Shown here: piece by piece, positions 1-7,330 of the stretch
How the letters are laid out: every line of letters begins with the position of its first letter
Numbering within the stretch: the stretch's first letter is position 1
Virus record (IMG/VR): IMGVR_UViG_3300030085_001969
Location: 1-21,275 of that record
Source: a virus
Length of the DNA: 21,275 nucleotides
Strand: one strand, 5' to 3'
Notes under the pieces: model-generated
Database searches by the model: none
Seen by the model: the letters and a program-made list of their open reading frames with translations, nothing else
Told to the model about the DNA's origin: nothing
Position numbers and translations under genes: made by a program

Positions 1-276
1 GGCGCTCTGAAGAGCACCGAGAAGGCCTCTAACACCGGCATGTTCGTCTACGAGAACGACGAAATCAACGGTTACCCTGTGACCGTTACTAACCAGCTCG
101 CTAACAACGACGCCCTGTTCGGTGACTTCTCACAGCTGATCATGGCCATGTGGTCTGGTCTGGATCTGACCGTCGATCCTTTTGCAGGTGCAACCGCTGG
201 CACCGTCCGCATCATTGCTCTGCAAGATGTTGACTTCGCTGTCAAGCAGCCTGGCGCCTTCTGCTACGGCACCTGA
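1..276 (+). CDS. Major capsid protein, HK97 fold, C-terminal part (partial)
   Basis: The reading frame is open from base 1 and stops at 274-276, so only the last 91 residues are visible. The start lies left of the window. The visible part has features of the C-terminal end of HK97 gp5-like capsid proteins: a GYPV segment followed by TNQ, then DALFGDFSQL, a tryptophan-containing helix ending GLDL.VDP, and a closing stretch with D.A.KQPGAF. In that family this region packs in the A-domain and axial contacts of the capsid lattice. Its position immediately upstream of small head genes and connectors agrees. The alternative ATG at base 40 is internal to the frame and is not the start. Confidence 0.9.
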   Translation, partial: GALKSTEKASNTGMFVYENDEINGYPVTVTNQLANNDALFGDFSQLIMAMWSGLDLTVDPFAGATAGTVRIIALQDVDFAVKQPGAFCYGT

Positions 277-307
277 TCCAGGTGATTTGTCACATCGTTT
301 CTGACTC

Positions 308-523
308 ATGAAGATTGAAATTCTGAGGCCAGTAATGATTTCCGGTGAGCCCGCAGCAGCGGGCTCCATTTTGGAAGTCGAGGACAGTGATGCTGTGACC
401 CTTCTGGGCCTCGGTAAAGCTGTTGAGCACAAAGCAGAGGCTCCAGCGCCGGCTGCTGAGGAAAAGGCTCCTGAGCCTGCTCCGAAAAAGACCACCACTC
501 GCAAGAGGACTAAGGAATCATGA
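308..523 (+). CDS. Small phage head-region protein, lysine/alanine-rich tail
   Basis: This is a 71-residue protein. The first ~38 residues (KIEILRPVMISGEP, then AGSILEV and a GKAV segment) form a compact unit resembling the short proteins often found just after the major capsid gene in siphoviruses. The second half is low-complexity Ala/Glu/Pro followed by a basic end (KKTTTRKRTKES), so it is probably disordered. No strong ribosome-binding site precedes the ATG. It overlaps the next start by 4 bases (ATGA), implying translational coupling. A role in head completion or decoration is inferred from position only; I do not recognise a named family with certainty. Confidence 0.75.
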   Translation: MKIEILRPVMISGEPAAAGSILEVEDSDAVTLLGLGKAVEHKAEAPAPAAEEKAPEPAPKKTTTRKRTKES

Positions 524-897
524 GCATCGGCAACACTCGACGGACTTTGACCGTCCTGTCGTTTGCGCCCAACGACGTTGTTGCAGCTGACAGCAACGAA
601 ACTGGCGTTGATCTTTTGGACTACGAGGGTGACATCACTCTCATTCTCGATGCTGAGGCCGGCGGCTCAGGCGTCACCTACGCCGTCAAGGTGCAGGACT
701 CTGCTGATAACAGCACTTTCGCTGATGTCAGTGGTGCTGCTTTCACCACTACTACCGCCAACACTGCTCTCGTTGAGAGCCTTGTTGTCAACACTGATGA
801 GATCAAGCGCTATGCGCGTGTTGTCATCGATGTCACGGGTAGCAGCCCTGCTGGCGCGGTAAGCGTTGTTGGCCTTGGCCGCAAGAAGTACAACTGA
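520..897 (+). CDS. Putative small structural protein of the head (decoration-like)
   Basis: The protein has 125 residues and starts in an ATGA overlap with the previous gene. The composition is Thr/Val/Ala/Asp-rich with regular alternating hydrophobic residues (for example VTYAVKVQDSADNSTF and YARVVIDVTG), suggesting an all-beta fold. There is no signal peptide or membrane segment. Genes of this size between the capsid protein and the connector genes usually encode decoration or head-completion proteins. That role is inferred from context and composition, not from a recognised motif. A strong terminator follows 14 bases after the stop, so it would be transcribed with the capsid gene at high level. 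Confidence 0.65.
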   Translation: MSIGNTRRTLTVLSFAPNDVVAADSNETGVDLLDYEGDITLILDAEAGGSGVTYAVKVQDSADNSTFADVSGAAFTTTTANTALVESLVVNTDEIKRYARVVIDVTGSSPAGAVSVVGLGRKKYN

Positions 898-910
898 TCT
901 TTGATCTGCT

Positions 911-934
911 GCCCCCGCTGAGCGGGGGCTTTTT
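911..934 (+). terminator. Rho-independent terminator after capsid gene cluster
   Basis: There is a perfect 7-bp stem GCCCCCG / CGGGGGC (911-917 with 923-929) with a CTGAG loop, followed by TTTTT at 930-934. It lies between the head-protein gene ending at 897 and the connector gene starting at 938. The G-run in the 3' arm also sits about 10 bases upstream of that ATG, so it may double as its ribosome-binding site. Confidence 0.85.
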
Positions 935-937
935 CAT

Positions 938-1228
938 ATGGCACTTTCGTTCACTGAAGACCTCGACGCTTTCTTTGACACACCGGGTTTCACGGTGCCG
1001 GTGGTCTCTGGTGGAACAACAAGTGTGGGCTACTTTGAATCGCCGTCTGAAATCATTGCTGACGGTCTTGTGTTGACCACTGATTTTTCAGTGGTGGTCA
1101 AGACATCAGACTTTTCTTCTGTGTCGCAGGGCGACACTATGACTGTAGACAGCGTTAATTACACCGTTAGAGAGCCGATGCTTCTTGACGATGGCAAAAT
1201 CATGCGTGTGATGCTGGAGAAGACATGA
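938..1228 (+). CDS. Head-tail attachment protein, lambda gpFII-like
   Basis: The protein has 96 residues. The layout matches gpFII-type connectors: an N-terminal segment with an acidic/aromatic patch (DLDAFFDTPGF), a central strand with GYFE, then TTDFSVVVKTSDF and a closing pair of strands (DTMTVDSVNYTVREP, then IMRVMLEK). In this family the protein joins the completed head to the tail terminator ring. The position directly before a gpU-like gene, with an ATGA overlap, supports the call. The ATG sits 4 bases after the T-tract of a terminator, so expression probably depends on read-through or on translation initiated from the G-rich stem. Confidence 0.75.
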   Translation: MALSFTEDLDAFFDTPGFTVPVVSGGTTSVGYFESPSEIIADGLVLTTDFSVVVKTSDFSSVSQGDTMTVDSVNYTVREPMLLDDGKIMRVMLEKT

Positions 1229-1650
1229 CCACTAAGCGCGAGAACATCCTTGCCACGATCAAATCAACGTTGGCGAACACCACAGGTGTCGGCACCAGGA
1301 TTTACCGAAGCAGGGTTGAGCCGCTGAGTCGTGGCGAGTCTCCAGCCATTGTGATCGAGCCGATTGCAGACGACGCTGATCAAAACACCAGCATGCCCAC
1401 GCTGGACTGGACTCTCCGTATTCGCGTTTCAGTCATTGAGCGTGCAAGCATCCCTGATCAAGCTGCTGATGACACGATTGAGTCTTTGCACAGCAAAATC
1501 ATGTCAGACCTAACGGTTGGTGGATACGCAATTGATGTTCAACCTGTCAGAACTGAGTTTGAGTTCATTGAGGCCGACCAACCTTTGGGGATTATTTCCA
1601 ACGAATTTGAAATTCGATATCGCACGCAAGTGGCTGATCTGACCCAGTGA
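1225..1650 (+). CDS. Tail terminator / minor tail protein, lambda gpU-like
   Basis: The 141-residue product starts in a 4-base overlap (ATGA) with the connector gene. It follows the gpU pattern: an N-terminal helix (ENILATIKSTL), a strand with IYRSRVEPL, a PAIVIEPIADD strand, then LDWTLRIRVSVIER, a helix with DDTIESLHSKIM, and a last strand pair ending FEIRYRTQ. gpU-type proteins form the hexameric ring that stops tail tube growth and docks to the head connector. Length is close to lambda gpU (~130 residues). Gene order FII-U-tube protein supports this. Confidence 0.8.
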   Translation: MTTKRENILATIKSTLANTTGVGTRIYRSRVEPLSRGESPAIVIEPIADDADQNTSMPTLDWTLRIRVSVIERASIPDQAADDTIESLHSKIMSDLTVGGYAIDVQPVRTEFEFIEADQPLGIISNEFEIRYRTQVADLTQ

Positions 1651-1654
1651 TGAG

Positions 1655-1669
1655 TTAGCGATACGCTAA
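1655..1669. repeat. Short perfect inverted repeat in the U/tube-protein intergenic gap
   Basis: TTAGCG (1655-1660) and CGCTAA (1664-1669) form a 6-bp dyad around ATA. No T-run follows, so it is not a clear terminator. It could be a small operator or an mRNA hairpin, but may also be chance in a 155-base gap. Confidence 0.35.
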
Positions 1670-1693
1670 ACCTAACCATGCCTCCCATTTACC

Positions 1694-1933
1694 ATGTTGG
1701 ATGAACACAGTGGTCACGGCGGGAGTTACCTCCTTGATCCTGAAACAGGCGTACGCACTCTGATCGAGCGGACGCTTCCACCACAACCATCACAGGAAAC
1801 ATCCGATGGCACTGCTACTGCGCAAACGCCTGATCGTGATCGAGACGGAGTCGAGCTACGGGACGGATCCGACCCCGGACGGAGCAGACGCCGTACTCGT
1901 AAGGGATCTCAGCATCACTCCTCAAAGCAGTGA
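1694..1933 (+). CDS. Possible small gene overlapping the tail tube gene (uncertain)
   Basis: An open frame of 79 codons begins in the gap before the tail tube gene and runs 128 bases into it in another frame. The first ~37 residues look protein-like (DEHSGHGGSYLLDPETG then VRTLIERT). The part past 1806 is arginine/aspartate-rich and looks like a shadow of the tube gene. An ATG at 1678 in a different frame gives MPPIYHVG and then stops. Dropping one G from the GG at 1699-1700 would join it as HVDEHSGHGG, so this may be a frameshifted or recoded short gene. No ribosome-binding site is visible. It could equally be non-coding. Confidence 0.3.
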   Translation: MLDEHSGHGGSYLLDPETGVRTLIERTLPPQPSQETSDGTATAQTPDRDRDGVELRDGSDPGRSRRRTRKGSQHHSSKQ

Positions 1934-2744
1934 TGTTGTCAGCCGCGATCTAATTCGTCCTTACCTCGGCGCTTCTCAACAGCTGCTTGCAAACACTCGC
2001 GTTGAATGCACCTTTAGCGTTGAGCTTGCTGGTTCTGGTGCTGCAGGCACCGCACCTGCTTACGGCAAAGCACTCAAGGCCTGTGGTCTTGCTGAGACTG
2101 TTGTCGCAAACACCTCCGTGACCTACGACCCGGTCAGCGCAAGTTTCTCTTCGGTCACTATTCACTACAACATTGATGGTGTCCGTCACAAGATGACTGG
2201 CTGCCGGGGCAATGTCGCTTTGACGGCCAATGTTGGAGAAATTCCGACGCTGGATTTCACTTTCACCGGCATTTACAACGCGCCTGACGACACTGCACTG
2301 CTGACTCCGACTTACGCGAATCAGGATGATCCGCTCATCTTCAAAAACGGCAACGTAACAGGCTTCCAGCTGCTGTCTTACGCAGGTGCTTTGCAAAGCT
2401 TCTCGTTTGATCTTGGCAACTCAACTGTCTACCGAGAGTTGGTTGGCGGCACGAAGGAGGTCTTAATCACTGATCGTGCAGCTAGTGGCTCTGTCTCTAT
2501 TGAGGCTGTAGCTCTTGGAACGAAGGATTACTTCGCTTCAGCTGTTGATGACGATGCGGCTCTAGGCAACCTTGTGTTTACCCACGGCACTGTTGCTGGC
2601 AACAAGGTTCAATTCACCTCTAGCAAGGTGGACATTGGCGACGTTGCGTACGGCGATTCTGACGGCATTGCGATGCTTGAGATCCCTTACACCTGTGTGC
2701 CAGACGCTGCTGCTAACGCTGAATTCGACCTTATTTACACCTAA
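1806..2744 (+). CDS. Major tail tube protein (phage tail tube family 2-like)
   Basis: The 312-residue protein has the pattern of siphovirus tail tube proteins that begin with a basic N-terminal strand and an ESSYGTDPTPDGAD segment. Next come VRDLSITPQSSDVVSRDLIRPYLG, a glycine-rich segment (ELAGSGAAGTAPAYGKALKACGL), and a second half with LDFTFTGIYNAP and a C-terminal beta domain. It would assemble as stacked hexameric rings around the tape measure. An AGGA at 1794-1797, 8 bases before the ATG, is one of the clearest ribosome-binding sites here and fits a highly expressed structural gene. A terminator follows 23 bases after the stop. Confidence 0.88.
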   Translation: MALLLRKRLIVIETESSYGTDPTPDGADAVLVRDLSITPQSSDVVSRDLIRPYLGASQQLLANTRVECTFSVELAGSGAAGTAPAYGKALKACGLAETVVANTSVTYDPVSASFSSVTIHYNIDGVRHKMTGCRGNVALTANVGEIPTLDFTFTGIYNAPDDTALLTPTYANQDDPLIFKNGNVTGFQLLSYAGALQSFSFDLGNSTVYRELVGGTKEVLITDRAASGSVSIEAVALGTKDYFASAVDDDAALGNLVFTHGTVAGNKVQFTSSKVDIGDVAYGDSDGIAMLEIPYTCVPDAAANAEFDLIYT

Positions 2745-2767
2745 GGTTGGAAGGGTTGCATTGGGGA

Positions 2768-2794
2768 GGGAGCCTTTGCGGGCTCCCTTTTTTT
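2768..2794 (+). terminator. Rho-independent terminator after tail tube gene
   Basis: Stem GGGAGCC (2768-2774) pairs with GGCTCCC (2781-2787), loop TTTGCG, followed by seven T residues (2788-2794). It lies between the tube gene and the tail chaperone genes and would reduce transcription of the downstream minor tail genes relative to the tube protein. Confidence 0.88.
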
Positions 2795-2826
2795 GTGTAT
2801 GCTGAGCCGGCTTATCCTTTTATCTA

Positions 2827-3156
2827 ATGGCTTTTGTTCGTAAGAAGAATAAAACTTTCAAGTGGCCCGTTGAAGTGCGAGAGCCAAGCTCAGATCGTCC
2901 TGGCGAGTTCGAGACATCTGAGTTTGTAGCCATCTTCAAGAGGGTGAAGATGTCTGAATTAGAGAAGATGGGTGATGCCACTGGCCTGCCATTCCTTGAG
3001 AAAATCATGGTTGGCTGGGAAGGCATCGAAGAAGACGGGCAAGAGCTGCCTTTTTCAAAAGCCATGCTGAAAGAGTTCGCTGATGACGTTGACTGGCTTA
3101 AGTCAGTGCTCAACGCCTACACGACCACCTATTCAGAGGGCGAAGCGGGAAACTAA
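2827..3156 (+). CDS. Tail assembly chaperone, lambda gpG-like (zero-frame product)
   Basis: The 109-residue product has the tail-chaperone pattern: an N-terminal strand with KTFKWPVEVREP, FVAIFKRVKMSELEKM, and then VGWEGIEEDGQELPFS before helical DDVDWLKSVLNAYTTTY. It lies between the tail tube and tape measure genes, the invariant place of the gpG/gpGT pair. These proteins hold the tape measure and recruit tube subunits, and are not in the finished virion. It ends EGEAGN-stop with the last two sense codons inside a GGGAAAC slippery heptamer, so a fraction of ribosomes should make the longer fusion described below. Confidence 0.88.
   Translation: MAFVRKKNKTFKWPVEVREPSSDRPGEFETSEFVAIFKRVKMSELEKMGDATGLPFLEKIMVGWEGIEEDGQELPFSKAMLKEFADDVDWLKSVLNAYTTTYSEGEAGN
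3147..3153 (+). promoter_or_regulatory. -1 programmed ribosomal frameshift site GGGAAAC
   Basis: The heptamer reads G GGA AAC in the chaperone frame, the canonical X XXY YYZ arrangement, with TAA as the next zero-frame codon. Slipping back one base gives GGG AAA and opens the frame ending at 3509. Lambda uses the related GGGAAAG at the same genetic position. A 6-bp dyad GGGTCT/AGACCC (3175-3180 with 3205-3210) lies about 21 bases downstream, rather far for a stimulatory structure, so I treat it as weak. Confidence 0.88.
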
Positions 3157-3509
3157 AAGACGCTGCTATCTACTGGGTCTCTGGCGGCAAGGTTGTTGAC
3201 GACAAGACCCAGGACGATGCCGCAGCGTTTGGTTTAAAGCTGCCAAAGCCGAAAGAGGAAGAGGCGACTGACTTCGAGGTCTGGGACGAAAACTGGGAAA
3301 CCGTTCAAATGTTTCTGCGTGCGCAGACGCAGTGGAACGTATCCATGGATGGTCTGGTTGGGCTGAAATACGAAGTATTGCTGGGTTCCGGGGGCTTGTT
3401 TGACCTCTACAATGTGGAGAATCGCACTGACGTGCTTGAGCGTCTTCAGGTAATGGAGGCGACAGCCCTAACCGAACTAAGGAAGCGCTCAAATGCCAAG
3501 TCCGCTTGA
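3153..3509 (+). CDS. Tail assembly chaperone T domain, made only by -1 frameshift (gpGT-like)
   Basis: This frame has no stop from 3153 to 3509 and adds 118 residues (LKDAAIYWVSGGKVVDD, then an acidic linker KPKEEEATDFEVWDENW, then helical QMFLRAQTQWNVSMDGLVGL) to the 109 residues of the upstream chaperone, giving a fusion of about 227 residues. The junction reads EGEAGN-LKDAA. The only internal ATG (3309) lies in mid-domain, so independent initiation is unlikely. In lambda the equivalent T domain binds tail tube protein while the G domain binds the tape measure. The 3' end overlaps the tape measure start by 17 bases. Confidence 0.85.
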   Translation, partial: LKDAAIYWVSGGKVVDDKTQDDAAAFGLKLPKPKEEEATDFEVWDENWETVQMFLRAQTQWNVSMDGLVGLKYEVLLGSGGLFDLYNVENRTDVLERLQVMEATALTELRKRSNAKSA

Positions 3510-6093
3510 AGAGATCAAGATTGCTCTAAAGGTTACGGATGCTAATGCCAGCGCCGTTGTCAAAAAGCTTGAGTCTTCTTTTCGTGGCTTAGCCAATGCA
3601 TCAAAACAGCTGGATGCGCAAGGCATAAGCAAGGTCCGTGATCGAATAAAGGCTTTTGATACTGCAGGAAAAAGAAATATCAATACAATCCAATCCCAAA
3701 TCAGTGCCTTACGAGCGCTGAGGAATGAAGCGCAGATTGGATCCACGCAGTTCAAGAAGCTAACGGCTGATATTGCCAAATACGATCAAGAGCTTCAAAA
3801 AGCACAAGGCAGAAAAAGAAGTGGTGGAAGGCTTGTCGGGGCAGCAAAAAGCGTTGGAGCAATCGCAGCAGCTGGCGTTTTTGGTGGGCCTGAAGGGGCC
3901 ATTGGCGCTGGCATTGGTGCGTTAGCTGGAGGACCAGTCGGGGCTGCCGTTGGCGGCGCAATTGGGGCCCAAGTAGGACAAGTTCGACAGGCTCTTGGCG
4001 CAACTGCTGAATACCAAGCGAGGTTGACCAAGCTTCGGATTGCCTTAAAAGGCGTAACGGAGAGCCAGGGAGAGTATCAAGAAGGCTTGAGCTTTATTCA
4101 ACAAACAACAAAAGATTTTGCTGTACCTCAAGAGGTTGTAACTAAACAGTTCACCAAATTACAGGCTTCTGTCTCTGGAGCCGGTGGCAATCTTGAGGAC
4201 ACCAAGACCGCATTTAATGGAATTGTTGCTGCTGTTAGAGCCACAGGCGGTTCACTGCAAGATGTTGACTCTGCGCTGACTGCTACAGCTCAGGTGTTCA
4301 GCAAAGGCAAGGTAAGTGCTGAAGAGCTTAGACAGCAGCTTGGTGAGCGCTTGCCAGGCGCATTCACGCTCTTTGCCGAGTCAATGGGTAAGACTCCGCA
4401 GGAGCTTGACAAGGCTTTAGAGAGAGGTGAAGTCAGCCTGCAGGATTTCCAAAAATTTGCAGAGACGCTGTTCGAGAAGTATGGCGAGACCGCAAAGATA
4501 ATTGCCTCTAGCCCAGAAGCTGCTGGCGATCGTTTAAAGGTTGTATTGGACAGCTTGTCTGAAAATGTTGGTGAACTGCTCAAACCTGTAGGCTCTGCGT
4601 TCCAAGAGACATTCATCAATATTGTTGAATTTATTGACATGGCGATAGGCAGGCTCAAGCTATTCCTTGAGCTTGGAGCCACAGGTACTAAAAAGAAAGT
4701 TGACAGGCTATCTGCGGACATCACTCGCTTGTTGAAGAAGGAAGAAGAGTTCAACAAAATTGATCGCAGAGCAGGCAGAAGTGTTATTACTCAAAGCAGT
4801 AGAAGGTTAGTTTCGCATCAACTGGAGCAAAAAAGGCAGCAGCTCCAGGCCGCTCAGGCAACACTTAGGGATTTAACTGGATTCAACATTGTTGCCGAAG
4901 CACCAGGCGAGGACAAAGGCCTGCCTGGCATTGATCCCAACAAGCCAACAGGAACATCTAAAAAGGCTCCACCTAGCCAGATGGTGGTTGACTTGCAGCA
5001 AAAGCTTACTGATGGCGTAGGAGTCCTTACTCAAAGAGAACAACTTAGTGTCAAATATGCAATGGATAAGCTGAAAATTTTACAAGGCACTTTGGTAGGA
5101 ACTGAGAGAGAGATTGCGCTTTCCGAGCTGTTGAAGAGATTTAAAGAGCAAGAGTTGGCTCTTGACGAAAAAGAAGCATCTGCAAAGGACAGGGCACTAG
5201 CAAAGCTGACCAAGTTTGAGCAGCTTGAAGCGAATCTTCTTGCGAAGAAGATGGGGCTGACAGGCGAGCAAACCAAACAACAGTTGCTGCAGGCAACCAT
5301 CAACACCCTGACTGAGCAGTACGAACAAGCAATGATCGATGCTGGCGTTCCTACAGCGGAAGTTACTCGTCGCATTAAGGAAGCCGCTCAAGCAACTGTT
5401 GATCTAAAAGACAAGAGCAAAGGCTTTGCTGAGCAGTTTGGCGAAGGCATTAAGAGCATGGGAGATCTCACTGGAAATCTTGCAAACTTGGCTGTTAGTG
5501 CATTCACAAGAATGGGCGATACTCTTGCTGAGTTCATTACGACTGGTAAGGCTAACTTTGCTGATTTTGCACGGTCAATCTTGGCTGACCTCACCAAGAT
5601 CTTTGTTCGCTATGCAATGTTTAATGCAATCGCAGGCATCTTCCCAGGCATGCGTGGGTTCTTAGGCCTAAGCGCAAAAGGTTCTGTGATTGGAGGTCGT
5701 GGCGGTCCGCCGACAACGATGCCTGACTCCGTCAGCTTGATGGCAGCTAACGGAATGGCATTTGGCAAGAACAAGATTGTTCCTTACGCCAAGGGCGGCA
5801 TTGTTGGTCAACCAACATTGTTCCAATACGCCAGCGGTGGCGCTGGTCGTTTCGGCCTTATGGGCGAGGCCGGCCCTGAAGCAATCATGCCGCTGCGGCG
5901 TGGATCTAACGGCAAGCTTGGCGTCGAGGCCTCTGGAGCTGGTATGGGCAGCATCACAGTCAACGTTGACGCTTCTGGCTCAAGCGTTGAAGGAGATGCT
6001 GGGGAGGCAAACGAGCTAGGCAAAGCCATCGGTGTTGCGGTACAACAGGAACTGGTGAAACAGAAGCGACCTGGAGGCTTACTCGCAAGCTAA
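3493..6093 (+). CDS. Tail tape measure protein
   Basis: The 866-residue protein starts at the ATG after GGAAG (3481-3485). Residues ~1-110 are helical. Residues ~112-163 are a Gly/Ala-rich hydrophobic stretch (for example GAGIGALAGGPVGAAVGG) that could cross a membrane during DNA delivery. Residues ~220-330 resemble the tape-measure N-terminal domain (ALTATAQVFSKGKVSAEELRQQLGERLPGA). Long coiled-coil segments follow. Residues ~680-725 match the lambda gpH C-terminal type (ANFADFARSILADLTKIF), and GEAGPEAIMPLRRG near residue 790 is a frequent signature of these proteins. Lambda gpH has 853 residues, so a tail of similar length, roughly 130-150 nm, is inferred. Confidence 0.95.
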   Translation: MPSPLEEIKIALKVTDANASAVVKKLESSFRGLANASKQLDAQGISKVRDRIKAFDTAGKRNINTIQSQISALRALRNEAQIGSTQFKKLTADIAKYDQELQKAQGRKRSGGRLVGAAKSVGAIAAAGVFGGPEGAIGAGIGALAGGPVGAAVGGAIGAQVGQVRQALGATAEYQARLTKLRIALKGVTESQGEYQEGLSFIQQTTKDFAVPQEVVTKQFTKLQASVSGAGGNLEDTKTAFNGIVAAVRATGGSLQDVDSALTATAQVFSKGKVSAEELRQQLGERLPGAFTLFAESMGKTPQELDKALERGEVSLQDFQKFAETLFEKYGETAKIIASSPEAAGDRLKVVLDSLSENVGELLKPVGSAFQETFINIVEFIDMAIGRLKLFLELGATGTKKKVDRLSADITRLLKKEEEFNKIDRRAGRSVITQSSRRLVSHQLEQKRQQLQAAQATLRDLTGFNIVAEAPGEDKGLPGIDPNKPTGTSKKAPPSQMVVDLQQKLTDGVGVLTQREQLSVKYAMDKLKILQGTLVGTEREIALSELLKRFKEQELALDEKEASAKDRALAKLTKFEQLEANLLAKKMGLTGEQTKQQLLQATINTLTEQYEQAMIDAGVPTAEVTRRIKEAAQATVDLKDKSKGFAEQFGEGIKSMGDLTGNLANLAVSAFTRMGDTLAEFITTGKANFADFARSILADLTKIFVRYAMFNAIAGIFPGMRGFLGLSAKGSVIGGRGGPPTTMPDSVSLMAANGMAFGKNKIVPYAKGGIVGQPTLFQYASGGAGRFGLMGEAGPEAIMPLRRGSNGKLGVEASGAGMGSITVNVDASGSSVEGDAGEANELGKAIGVAVQQELVKQKRPGGLLAS

Positions 6094-6437
6094 TGGCATT
6101 ATTTCCTTCTATCGATCCGTCTTACGGAGCCCAAAAAAAGAGTGAGCCAGTTGTTAGGACTGTTCAATTCGGTGATGGCTACCAGACCAGATTAAGCTTC
6201 GGCATTAATCAAAATCCTAAAGAGTGGACTTTGGAGTGGAAAAATATTACGGAGGCACAGGCTGACACTATTGAGGATTTTCTCAATGCAAGAGCTGCTG
6301 ATAATGCAGCCTTTGAGTGGTCTCCACCTGACGAAACTGAAACCTATAAATGGATTTGTCCGTCTTGGAGCAAGGCTCTTCCATATTCAAATCTTGCCAA
6401 TATTCAGGCAACATTCCGCGAGGTCTTTGAACCGTAA
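6093..6437 (+). CDS. Minor tail protein, lambda gpM-like (distal tail)
   Basis: The 114-residue product starts at an ATG that shares its A with the tape measure stop (TAATG). It has the gpM family layout: FPSIDPSYGAQKKSEP, then VVRTVQFGDGYQTRLSFGIN, WTLEWKNITEAQADTIEDFL, and a C-terminal strand region with AAFEWSPP and YKWICPSW. gpM-type proteins form the distal tail ring between tube and tip complex. Length agrees with lambda gpM (109 residues), and the order H-M-L-K-I-J is kept. Confidence 0.93.
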   Translation: MALFPSIDPSYGAQKKSEPVVRTVQFGDGYQTRLSFGINQNPKEWTLEWKNITEAQADTIEDFLNARAADNAAFEWSPPDETETYKWICPSWSKALPYSNLANIQATFREVFEP

Positions 6438-7330
6438 TGGCAGTTTCAGCTTGGGCCGCTAGCACCGCGTTTACCGTTGGCAACATCCGACGAGCAAGCA
6501 CTGAGCAGGCATCTGGCTTGTTTTTTCGGTGTACTACTTCTGGGACATCAGCAGCAACAGAGCCAAGTTGGCCGAACAATGTTGGAGACACGGTCACTGA
6601 TGGAACGTGTGTTTGGACAGGCATTGCATCAGCTTATGAAGAGCTGTCCAAGATCAATCCCAGCGCAATCATTGAACTGTTTCAACTAAGGCTCGACTCA
6701 GCACTGCATGGCAGCAGTGATGTTTATCGCTTTCATGCTGGAGCCAATGCTGCGGTAACTGGCAACATTGTTTTTGACGGCGAAACCTATAGTCGTATCC
6801 CACTAAAAGCTGACGGGTTTGAGTATACGAACACTGGCACATTGCCTCGACCAACACTGACCGTTAGCAACCTCAGCGGCACTATCAGTGCATTGCTGTT
6901 GCTCGTCAATGCCACAACAGCTGGTAATGACCTTGGTGGTGCGGAGGTCCGTCGAATTAGAACGTTGAAAAAGTATCTTGATGGTGAAAGCGCTGCGGAC
7001 CCTAATGCTCAGTTTCCGCAAGAGCGTTGGTTTATTGATCGCAAAACAAGCGAGATGCGAGACAGTGTGACGTTTGAGCTGGCAAGCAAGTTTGACTTGG
7101 CTGGTCAAAAGATTCCCAAGCGTCAGATCATTGCCAACATTTGCCAGTGGAAGTACCGAAGCAGTGAGTGCAGCTATACCGGCAGCAACTATTTTGATGT
7201 GGATGGCAACCCTGTTGGCACGTTGGCTGAAGATGTTTGCGGAAAACGGGTCGCTAGTTGCAAGCTGCGTTTCGGCAATAACAACGAGCTTCCATTCGGC
7301 TCATTCCCTGGCGCAGGCCTAACCAAGTGA
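6437..7330 (+). CDS. Minor tail protein, lambda gpL-like, Fe-S cysteines plus N-terminal add-on
   Basis: The 297-residue product starts in a TAATG overlap. From about residue 66 (YEELSKINPSAIIELFQLRL) it matches gpL tail-tip proteins. The C-terminal domain has four cysteines, C236, C245, C268 and C275 (spacing x8, x22, x6). Lambda gpL binds an iron-sulfur cluster through such a domain, so I infer the same here. Residues 1-63 are an extra module (SAWAASTAFTVGNIRR, FRCTTSGTS, TEPSWPNNVGDTVTDG) with C32 and C58. Small beta modules of this kind occur in other phage structural proteins. It could add a surface-binding function at the tip, but that is not shown. Confidence 0.92.
   Translation: MAVSAWAASTAFTVGNIRRASTEQASGLFFRCTTSGTSAATEPSWPNNVGDTVTDGTCVWTGIASAYEELSKINPSAIIELFQLRLDSALHGSSDVYRFHAGANAAVTGNIVFDGETYSRIPLKADGFEYTNTGTLPRPTLTVSNLSGTISALLLLVNATTAGNDLGGAEVRRIRTLKKYLDGESAADPNAQFPQERWFIDRKTSEMRDSVTFELASKFDLAGQKIPKRQIIANICQWKYRSSECSYTGSNYFDVDGNPVGTLAEDVCGKRVASCKLRFGNNNELPFGSFPGAGLTK

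Noticed and set aside
3166-3492. Minus-strand frame opposite the T domain
   Set aside because: Composition is Arg/Pro/Ser-rich and shadow-like. The plus-strand frame accounts for the region.
3309-3509. Independent 66-residue gene starting at ATG 3309
   Set aside because: The same frame is open and protein-like from 3153 and is explained better as the frameshifted T domain of the tail chaperone.
3826-3981. Gly/Ala-rich hydrophobic stretch in the tape measure as a separate holin-like gene
   Set aside because: It is in the middle of the continuous 866-codon tape measure frame, and such hydrophobic stretches are usual in tape measure proteins.
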